Below, one piece after another: positions 58,601 to 64,000 of a stretch of DNA of 64,000 nt. The DNA is taken from the NCBI RefSeq assembly GCF_005144745.1, contig NZ_SWKK01000014.1, forward strand, positions 62,001 to 126,000, read 5' to 3'. Source of the stretch: Flavobacterium sp. ASW18X (GTDB taxonomy: Bacteria > Bacteroidota > Bacteroidia > Flavobacteriales > Flavobacteriaceae). The position numbers and the translations under genes are program-made. How positions within the stretch are numbered: position 1 is the stretch's first letter; the number at the start of each line of letters is the position of its first letter. The notes under the pieces are model-generated. The model was given only the letters and a program-made list of their open reading frames with translations, was not told the DNA's origin and did not search any database.

Positions 58601-58904
58601 AGGATGGTATAGAACCAATGGAGGTGGATTTGGAGACCTCGATGAACAATTTGTTCAAGACGCTTCATGGACAAAATTGAGAGAGGTAAGTCTATCCTAT
58701 TCTTTCCCGGAAAAAATGCTTGACAAGACTTTCTTAAAAAATTTGGAGGTAGGAATTGCCGGAAGAAATTTATTGTTAATTACTGATTTTGAAGGTGTAG
58801 ATCCTGAGGTTAATCTAACAGGTGCCTCAAAGGGTAGAGGTTTGGATTACTTTACAAACCCCGCAACAAGAAGTATTATTTTAAATGTAAAACTTGGACT
58901 TTAA
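55677..58904 (+). CDS. SusC/RagA-type TonB-linked outer-membrane protein
   Basis: 1075 residues. Signal peptide (about 1-22, ending ISFAQ); CarboxypepD_reg-like domain at about 25-105 (ISGTVTDADGLPLPGVNVLV; GTQSDFDGKYTINA); plug at about 115-235 with the SusC signature (GLAGKTSGVNITQNSGDPGA; TGAANGVVVIKTKKG); barrel to the C-terminus, which ends LNVKLGL. Imports large substrates together with the SusD-like lipoprotein encoded next. No glycoside hydrolase, sulfatase or regulator gene accompanies the pair, so the substrate is not apparent. Confidence 0.95.
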   Translation: MKTKLSGILTLLMALIVHISFAQEKTISGTVTDADGLPLPGVNVLVEGTSNGTQSDFDGKYTINASTGQTLLFTYIGQKNVRKAVGAGNTIDVQMVEDAQALEEVVVTALGFEKKKDDDISSSTIIKTDKISRSGEPNLVQGLAGKTSGVNITQNSGDPGAGAYIQIRGQNTILGNSSPLIIVDGVPVSNSAFGAGTAGVVQQSRLNDIPASDIESVTVLKGAAAAAVWGTGAANGVVVIKTKKGSGIGKMSIDVTSSLSVDEVNREHEKQGIYGQGAGGSWSSNANGLSWGDKIADRTGGSDVFDTSGAYFVGNQTGNTYYPVTTKNSQEVFNAVNRDQIFRTGVTQNYSAGISFAESNSNTYLGLARVDQKGIINGQSDYERNTVRLNHFRMMSDKFSIRFNTSYAHSNSNRIQTGSNLNGLYLGYLRTSPDFDNTDYEGTYFASANDPVGASNSHRSYRARHLGEASAIYNNPGWTINNISNPNTVNRFTLAPELNYNFNESLGLTVRYGLDFYLDKRNTYFPVNSAGDFSQGAYFRDDYSEKIENLNIFFNGNFELSETSNINWILGYMLESTRYSRFSSSTNIFLNPDPVRQLMNNATNENILASEFNSLNRKNGAYYSFNLGYGGLLFETTGRMERATTVEDLNFFPSVSLGYDLTENLIDSDFLSFAKVRASYGQIGIEPQLYLARDVFFSSTAGAEGWGDYLDGANYGGTVRRGAVRGNPDLTIEKIKEFEVGADFRFLEDRLSLGLTYYDRLTTDAILELELPASTGYSSTYENAAEISNKGVEVDFSYSILRNENWKLDLFGNWTTYKNIVEKLPNVSRYILNGFTSTSSAVVEGEPFGAIYGGRYLRDDNGTIQLDADGFPLIDAEQGVIGDPNPDWRGGLGMSLDHKGFKFSFLFETSQGNDMWGGTNGVLHYFGIHPNTAVESVAEVDLPRYSGGFGGVIPAGTTFRGSVADFGGGPVALEEGWYRTNGGGFGDLDEQFVQDASWTKLREVSLSYSFPEKMLDKTFLKNLEVGIAGRNLLLITDFEGVDPEVNLTGASKGRGLDYFTNPATRSIILNVKLGL

Positions 58905-58905
58905 G

Positions 58906-60249
58906 ATGAAAACGAAATTTTTATACATCATTACGGTATTTCTAATGCTTTCATCATGTGAAAGCGTAGTAGAAGATTTGAATGAAGATCCTAATAACTT
59001 CAATGACACTAGTTTGTCCCTAATTTTAAACCATGCAATTTTAAATGTTGTAAGCGTTGCTGAATCTGACATGGCCAGATATGCAACCATTTTTACCGAT
59101 CAGTTTATGGGGGTAGACCGTCAATATGGAACTTTGAATGGATACAGTGTAACACAGTCCAATTTTGATGAGCATTGGGAGGATTTATACCAACGTGGTA
59201 TTACCCAAGCGCAAATAGCTAAACAAAAAGCAATAGAGGCAAACAATACTGCTGCCGAAGGACAGGCTTTAATTCTTGAAGGTTATTATTTTGCAGAAGC
59301 TGCACTTCTATTTGGTGACGTACCATTTTCTGAGGTTAACAACCCTGAAATTGCTGACCCGGTTTATGAAAGTCAGACAACAGTTTTAAACGGTGCTATT
59401 AACCTAATCCAAGAAGGAATATCAAAAGCCAGTAGTATATCTGCTGCTAATAATGTATTCTCAACAAATTCATCTTGGGGTCAAATTGGAAATGCGTTAT
59501 TAGCGAGATATTATCTTGCACAAAAAGAGTACGGTCTTGCAAATCAAGCCGCTAAAGATGCAAACTTTTCTTCCAACAGCGATGATTGGTCCATCAATCA
59601 TTCTCCAGCAAATTTTGGAGAAAATCTATTTTGGCAATTTGAAGTTGAACAACGAGGTGACTATTTAAAAGTAGCTGCCCCTGGTGAAGATGATAATCCA
59701 CCAAATTTTTCTTATATGCTTGAATTATTAGATGTTAACCATCCAAATTACAAAGGAAATTCGAAAACAACTGAAGCTGCTAGATATAGCTATTACGCAG
59801 ATGGTGAAAGTATTAATACTACTGATGGATTTGCGGCACAAACTGCATCCTTTCCCGTTGTTTCTTTCGAAGAAATGCAATTGATAATAGCGGAAACTGA
59901 GATATTGGCCAATTCTGATAATGGGGCTGCTATCGATGCCTTGAACCTTGTACGTGCAAACAACGTAACAAAATACCCAGGAAGTCAATATGATCCTTAC
60001 GTTGAAAGTGACTTTACAGATACAGAAGATTTGCACATTGAAATTTTAAAAGAAAAATTTTGTTCTGTAATTGGAGTTCCAACTTTCCATGACACAAATA
60101 GAACGCAAAACCTGATAGGTACAACCATTAAGAACAGTACTCAAACTACAATTCCGCAGCGATTTTTATATCCATTAACGGAATCTTCTTCAAATGCCAA
60201 TGCACCTGAAGTAATAGGTTTATACGTTCCTACGGCCGTTAACAACTAG
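58906..60249 (+). CDS. SusD/RagB-type surface lipoprotein
   Basis: 447 residues from the ATG at 58906 (MKTKFLYIITVFLMLSSCES), lipobox LSSC with Cys18. The SusD fold is recognisable from DLNEDPNNFNDTSLSL near the N-terminus, the TPR-like helices (EGQALILEGYYFAEAALLFG), and the ISFEEMQLIIAETEI-like VVSFEEMQLIIAETEILANS segment. Binds substrate at the cell surface and passes it to the SusC partner. It begins 1 nt after the susC stop. A terminator follows. Confidence 0.93.
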   Translation: MKTKFLYIITVFLMLSSCESVVEDLNEDPNNFNDTSLSLILNHAILNVVSVAESDMARYATIFTDQFMGVDRQYGTLNGYSVTQSNFDEHWEDLYQRGITQAQIAKQKAIEANNTAAEGQALILEGYYFAEAALLFGDVPFSEVNNPEIADPVYESQTTVLNGAINLIQEGISKASSISAANNVFSTNSSWGQIGNALLARYYLAQKEYGLANQAAKDANFSSNSDDWSINHSPANFGENLFWQFEVEQRGDYLKVAAPGEDDNPPNFSYMLELLDVNHPNYKGNSKTTEAARYSYYADGESINTTDGFAAQTASFPVVSFEEMQLIIAETEILANSDNGAAIDALNLVRANNVTKYPGSQYDPYVESDFTDTEDLHIEILKEKFCSVIGVPTFHDTNRTQNLIGTTIKNSTQTTIPQRFLYPLTESSSNANAPEVIGLYVPTAVNN

Positions 60250-60268
60250 TCGGACCTTATTATTATAT

Positions 60269-60297
60269 AAAACCGCCTTTAACAAGGCGGTTTTTTT
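60269..60297 (+). terminator. Rho-independent terminator after susCD
   Basis: AACCGCCTT / AAGGCGG(TT), an 8-9 bp GC-rich stem with a short loop followed by seven T's, 20 nt after the SusD-like stop. Confidence 0.9.
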
Positions 60298-60323
60298 ATT
60301 TCTCATTACAAACAATCTTCCAC

Positions 60324-60331
60324 TATCTTTG
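60324..60331 (+). promoter_or_regulatory. -7 promoter box of rlmB, 4 nt before the ATG
   Basis: TATCTTTG, perfect TAnnTTTG, ends 4 nt before the rlmB ATG, so transcription should begin at or close to the start codon (leaderless mRNA). No clear -33 TTG. Confidence 0.55.
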
Positions 60332-60335
60332 CCCC

Positions 60336-61073
60336 ATGAGCAAAGACCACATCATCTACGGAATTAGGGCCATTATAGAAGCTATAGAAGCAGAACAAAG
60401 CATCAATAAAGTTTTACTCCAGAAAGGATTAAAAGGTGAGTTGTTTTCTGAATTGGAGTCTTTAATACGTAAAAAGGGTGTAAGCGCTTCTTACGTACCT
60501 TGGGAAAAACTTAATAGAATTACCCAAAATAACCATCAAGGCGCCATTGCGCAGATTTCTCCTGTAGATTTTCAAGACTTTAATACGCTTATTGAAGCTA
60601 TTTTAGAAAAGAAAGAAAAGCCCCTATTACTGCTTTTAGACCAACTTACTGATGTTCGAAACTTTGGCGCTATTATACGTACTGCAGAATGTGTTGGCGT
60701 TGATGCAATCATCGTTCCTAAAAGTGGCTCTGCTCCTATAACTAGCGACACCATTAAAACAAGCGCCGGCGCTGCTTTTAATGTCCCTATTAGTAAAGTT
60801 GACCATCTAAAAGATGCCATATACTACTTACAAGGCTCAGGATTTAAACTAGTAGCTGCTACAGAAAAAACAGAGGATTCAATTTATGATGTAGATTTTA
60901 TAGAGGCTACCGCTATAATTATGGGTGCAGAAGACAAAGGTATATCTGATTCTATCTTAAAACTTGCCGACCAGAAGGCAAAACTCCCTTTGATGGGGCA
61001 AATAGAATCGTTGAACGTTTCTGTTGCTTGCGGGGTATTCTTATATGAAGCTCTTAGACAACGTTTAGCTTAG
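60336..61073 (+). CDS. rlmB: 23S rRNA (guanosine-2'-O-)-methyltransferase RlmB (SpoU family)
   Basis: 245 residues. N-terminal substrate-binding domain (MSKDHIIYGIRAIIEAIEAE), then the knotted SPOUT domain with motif 1 in LLLLDQLTDVRNFGAIIRTA, motif 2 in IIMGAEDKGISDSIL and motif 3 in LPLMGQIESLNVSVACGVFL. RlmB methylates G2251 of 23S rRNA; a TrmH-like tRNA substrate is a less likely alternative. Predicted leaderless. Its stop is interlocked with that of the convergent rhomboid gene (TTAG). Confidence 0.93.
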   Translation: MSKDHIIYGIRAIIEAIEAEQSINKVLLQKGLKGELFSELESLIRKKGVSASYVPWEKLNRITQNNHQGAIAQISPVDFQDFNTLIEAILEKKEKPLLLLLDQLTDVRNFGAIIRTAECVGVDAIIVPKSGSAPITSDTIKTSAGAAFNVPISKVDHLKDAIYYLQGSGFKLVAATEKTEDSIYDVDFIEATAIIMGAEDKGISDSILKLADQKAKLPLMGQIESLNVSVACGVFLYEALRQRLA

Positions 61074-61810
61074 TCTGCTTCTTTTTTATTGGGTTTGTAT
61101 TCGTAATTTATGGATATTTCACTAAGTGGTTCCTCTGGTAATTTTTCTATAAAATTACCATCAGCATCAAAATGTTGTAGAAATTCATCCTCTTCTTCAT
61201 TGTAGTCTTCTTTTTCCCAGTCGTACTTCTTTTTTTCAGGTAAACGCATCGTAACCAATTTTGCCAAGACCAAACCAGAAAGAAAACCAGAGAGGTGGCC
61301 TTCCCAAGATATCCCCTCTTCTACAGGAAATATATACCACAGCATACTACCATAAATAAAGACAACCGTTAAAGAAAGTGCAACTAGACGATAATACTTT
61401 TGAAATACACCTTTAAAAAAGATAAAACTTGCCAACATATATATAAGTCCACTTGCCCCAATATGATAACTAGGTCTACCCAAAAGCCATGTCAAAATAC
61501 CCGTAACAAGCCATCCAATGAATAAAACATGCCACGCTTTTTCTTTGTAGAAGTAGAATAAAGCTAAAGAAAGAATAAACAAGGGTAAGCTATTGTTAAA
61601 CAAATGCTCCACAGAACCATGAATAAATGGACTACAAAAAATACCCCCTAAGCCTTCTAGCGTTCTTGGGTATACACCTAAAAAATTTAAATTAACTCCC
61701 CATTTGATTTCTACCCAGAATACAACCCAAGCAGAAAACACCATTAAAAACGGTGGTAACAATTGTTCTATGGAAAATTTAAAATAGTTTTCTTCCTGCA
61801 TACACTTCAA
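61070..61810 (-). CDS. Rhomboid family intramembrane serine protease
   Basis: 246 residues with six predicted membrane helices. The catalytic Ser120 is in GASG, and the partner His172 is in GHLSGFLSGL; HGSVEHLFNN (about 64-73) is the conserved loop 1/helix 2 region. The first helix may begin at the ATG of codon 4 (61801). A cytoplasmic acidic C-terminal tail of about 55 residues follows. Rhomboids cut membrane proteins within or near the bilayer; the substrate is unknown. Confidence 0.92.
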   Translation of the reverse strand: MKCMQEENYFKFSIEQLLPPFLMVFSAWVVFWVEIKWGVNLNFLGVYPRTLEGLGGIFCSPFIHGSVEHLFNNSLPLFILSLALFYFYKEKAWHVLFIGWLVTGILTWLLGRPSYHIGASGLIYMLASFIFFKGVFQKYYRLVALSLTVVFIYGSMLWYIFPVEEGISWEGHLSGFLSGLVLAKLVTMRLPEKKKYDWEKEDYNEEEDEFLQHFDADGNFIEKLPEEPLSEISINYEYKPNKKEAD

Positions 61811-61847
61811 CCCTTAAAAGTATACCAAAATCTATAATGAAGATAAA

Positions 61848-61876
61848 TTGTCATCCTTTTAAAAGTTCTAATTTTG
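61848..61876 (+). promoter_or_regulatory. Promoter of rarA, -7 box 4 nt before the ATG
   Basis: TTG (61848-61850), an 18-nt spacer and TAATTTTG (61869-61876). The -7 box ends 4 nt before the rarA ATG, so a leaderless transcript is predicted. Confidence 0.65.
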
Positions 61877-61880
61877 TACA

Positions 61881-63161
61881 ATGAGTGAACCTTTAGCAGA
61901 ACGAATTAGGCCAAAAACACTTGATGCTTATATTAGCCAAAAGCATTTAGTAGGAGAAAAAACAGGCTCTCTTTATCAGCAAATTAAAAGTGGCAATATC
62001 CCTTCTTTAATCCTTTGGGGGCCTCCTGGCACAGGTAAAACAACTTTGGCCAATATAATTGCTACAGAAAGCAAACGCCCTTTTTACACCCTTAGCGCCA
62101 TTAGTAGTGGGGTAAAAGAGGTTAGAGAAGTTATTGAAAAGGCAAAACAAAGTGGTGGACTGTTCACAACAAAAAATCCTATTCTATTTATAGATGAAAT
62201 TCATAGATTTAGTAAATCGCAACAAGATTCTTTACTTGGAGCTGTAGAAAAAGGATGGGTTACTTTGGTTGGCGCTACGACAGAAAATCCAAGCTTTGAA
62301 GTTATTCCTGCCTTGCTGTCTAGATGTCAGGTTTATATTCTAAATCCTTTTGATAAAAAGGATTTAGAGGCATTACTCCACAGAGCACTTAAAGAAGATA
62401 CCGTTTTAAATAATAAGGAAATAGAACTCAAAGAAACAGAAGCGTTATTAAAATTATCTGGAGGTGATGGCAGAAAATTGTTGAATATTTTTGAACTCAT
62501 CATCAATTCGGAGGCAAGCAACAAACTTACTATCACCAATGAACTAGTATTAAGCAAGGTGCAAAAAAACACGGTCCTCTATGATAAAACAGGAGAACAA
62601 CATTATGATATAATTTCTGCCTTTATAAAGTCTGTAAGGGGTAGCGACCCAAATGGCGCTGTATATTGGTTGGCGCGAATGATAGAAGGTGGCGAAGACG
62701 TAAAATTTATTGCCAGACGTATGCTTATTCTTGCCTCTGAGGATATTGGCAATGCAAACCCTACAGCATTGGTACTTGCCAACGCTACTTTCCAAGCTGT
62801 AACTGCCATAGGTTATCCTGAAGCTCGTATAGTGTTAGGACAATGCGCAACCTATTTAGCCAGCTCTCCTAAAAGCAATGCAAGTTATATGGCCATTGGC
62901 AAAGCACAGCAAACGGTAAAACAAACTGGAGATTTATCCATACCCTTACACCTAAGAAATGCGCCAACAAAATTAATGAAAGATTTAGGCTATGGTAAAG
63001 ATTATGCTTATAGCCATGATTATCAAGACAATTTTGTGAATCAAGAATTTTTACCAGACGAATTATCTGGAACTACTTTTTACAAGCCTGGCAATAATGC
63101 CAGAGAGAATGCTTTCCGTGACTTTTTAAAAAAACGCTGGAAAGATAAGTACGATTTTTAG
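61881..63161 (+). CDS. rarA: Replication-associated recombination protein A (MgsA/RarA AAA+ ATPase)
   Basis: 426-residue AAA+ protein of the clamp-loader-like family acting at stalled replication forks. PLAERIRPKTLDAYISQKHL at the N-terminus, Walker A GPPGTGKTTLANII (about 48), Walker B LFIDEIHRFSKSQQD, VGATTENPSFEVIPALLSRC, and the C-terminal tetramerisation region with NAPTKLMKDLGYGKDYAYSH. The AUG is almost certainly correct, which makes the 4-nt gap to the promoter informative. Its stop interlocks with the next convergent gene (TTAG). Confidence 0.96.
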   Translation: MSEPLAERIRPKTLDAYISQKHLVGEKTGSLYQQIKSGNIPSLILWGPPGTGKTTLANIIATESKRPFYTLSAISSGVKEVREVIEKAKQSGGLFTTKNPILFIDEIHRFSKSQQDSLLGAVEKGWVTLVGATTENPSFEVIPALLSRCQVYILNPFDKKDLEALLHRALKEDTVLNNKEIELKETEALLKLSGGDGRKLLNIFELIINSEASNKLTITNELVLSKVQKNTVLYDKTGEQHYDIISAFIKSVRGSDPNGAVYWLARMIEGGEDVKFIARRMLILASEDIGNANPTALVLANATFQAVTAIGYPEARIVLGQCATYLASSPKSNASYMAIGKAQQTVKQTGDLSIPLHLRNAPTKLMKDLGYGKDYAYSHDYQDNFVNQEFLPDELSGTTFYKPGNNARENAFRDFLKKRWKDKYDF

Positions 63162-64000
63162 AATTTAATATTTAATGGTTGAGGCCCTGCTTGGCCACCA
63201 TCAAATTCTATAAACCATGTATTATCTTTTTTGTAAACCACTCCATTTTTACCCTCTTTTTCAACAATAAAAACATCTGGAGCTGCGGTCGACTTTAAAA
63301 AGTAAATAACCTGTGGTGTACTATCTACCAATTGGTAGCCGCCTTGCTTTGGCTGTGCGTACAACACATCTCCCACCTCTTTTAAAATAGGTGCAGAAGT
63401 TGAACCTACCGCAGTAGTTGCAGTTTGCTCAATTCTTTCTATCGCTGCTTCTGTCGCAACGGGAGTTTTAATAGTTTTAGCAGAATTATCAGCTAGGGTA
63501 ATAACAGGTTCTTCTTGCACTTGCGTGGTAGTCGTTGTTGCACTTACACTAGGTGTAGAAGCAATTGTTCCCTTATCACCATTATAATTGTAAGGTATGC
63601 CTCTTAGCCCCTCTAAAGCTCTAGAAATTGCTTCTTTATAAGCTTCTTTAAATTCTTTTATCTTGCTTTTTCCTTCTAGACTAGTATATACTTCTACTCC
63701 ATTACAATCTTTAAAAACCAGATTTAATTTTGTAGTGAACATAGATGAGCTGTCATCAATATCTGTGGTTACCCCAAGGCATCGATTCATTTTTAATTCT
63801 GGAGGCAATGCATCATCATACACAACGGTATACCCAAATTCCGAAAGATTATGTTTTATAAGTGTACTGGTTAAATACTGATTTTCTTGTTTAAAAGCTT
63901 CGAACTTTTTAGGTACGATAATATATTTATAATCATTGAATTGTGCGTAAAACATGCTGCTTGTTAACATTGCCACAAGCATTAAGATAGATTTTTTCAT
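63158..64000 (-). CDS. Hypothetical secreted protein
   Basis: 280 residues with a signal peptide (LMLVAMLTSSMFYAQ). The ATG at 63998-64000 touches the window edge, but the protein appears complete. An N-terminal domain of about 140 residues (DYKYIIVPKKFEAFKQENQY; SEFGYTVVYDDALPPELKMN) is followed by a Thr/Ala/Val-rich linker and a C-terminal beta segment (FLKSTAAPDVFIVEKEGKNG; NTWFIEFDGG). No family recognised. Ends in a 4-bp TTAG overlap with rarA. Confidence 0.75.
   Translation of the reverse strand: MKKSILMLVAMLTSSMFYAQFNDYKYIIVPKKFEAFKQENQYLTSTLIKHNLSEFGYTVVYDDALPPELKMNRCLGVTTDIDDSSSMFTTKLNLVFKDCNGVEVYTSLEGKSKIKEFKEAYKEAISRALEGLRGIPYNYNGDKGTIASTPSVSATTTTTQVQEEPVITLADNSAKTIKTPVATEAAIERIEQTATTAVGSTSAPILKEVGDVLYAQPKQGGYQLVDSTPQVIYFLKSTAAPDVFIVEKEGKNGVVYKKDNTWFIEFDGGQAGPQPLNIKF

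Noticed and set aside
55677-60249. Polysaccharide utilisation locus around susC/susD
   Set aside because: No CAZyme, sulfatase or sensor gene within reach; only the transporter pair is present.

Overview
The window is a stretch of chromosome from a member of the Bacteroidota, almost certainly a marine-type Flavobacteriaceae; the genus is not identifiable from sequence alone. Evidence: a SusC/SusD outer-membrane pair, an ECF sigma / FecR / STN-type TonB receptor module, a complete ribosomal protein supercluster in the flavobacterial arrangement (rpsL to rplQ with no tuf after fusA and no adk or map after secY), low GC, almost no Shine-Dalgarno sequences, and promoters matching the Bacteroidota -7 box TAnnTTTG.

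Layout. 1-14 kb is a mosaic of small single-gene or two-gene units: a LolC/E-type permease cut by the window edge, a NamZ-like muramidase lipoprotein, a nucleotide pyrophosphatase/phosphodiesterase, a fatty acid hydroxylase-like membrane enzyme, a cysteine-cluster protein, a methyltransferase, a metalloprotease lipoprotein, queE with an exported RidA, a HerA-like ATPase, an HxlR regulator opposite an alpha/beta hydrolase, and a GAF/histidine kinase/receiver/Hpt hybrid sensor. 14-26 kb holds ffh-folD, a repeat-built acidic lipoprotein diverging from a sigma/anti-sigma/TonB-receptor operon, an MtfA-like peptidase and argS. 26-36 kb holds a SDR-DUF2867 protein with a conserved partner, a tandem pair of guanidino-group hydrolases (arginine deiminase/amidinotransferase-like plus CtlX), gltA, glgA and eno. 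37-55 kb is carA followed by the str-S10-spc-alpha ribosomal supercluster, all on the minus strand. 55-64 kb has a SusC/SusD pair, rlmB, a rhomboid protease, rarA and an unknown secreted protein.

How genes work together. The ribosomal block is one long run with mostly 1-22 nt gaps; three gaps stand out (167, 110 and 65 nt). The 167-nt gap before rplC carries a -7 box, a 5' hairpin and a terminator-shaped hairpin, so it looks like an attenuated leader inside the operon. The ECF sigma, FecR and STN receptor form a cell-surface signalling relay, and the divergent repeat lipoprotein is the obvious candidate client. The guanidino hydrolase pair could take an arginine-type substrate through citrulline to ornithine.

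Two global features are notable. All ten convergent gene pairs meet with at most 7 nt between stops or overlap, three of them by the same interlocked TTAG tetranucleotide. Two genes (rlmB, rarA) have a perfect TAnnTTTG exactly 4 nt before the ATG, which predicts leaderless transcripts. No tRNA, rRNA, CRISPR array, insertion sequence or prophage was recognised. No clearly new large system was found; the best leads are the rplC leader, the repeat lipoprotein with its signalling module, the tandem guanidino hydrolases, and a metalloprotease with a split zinc-binding motif.
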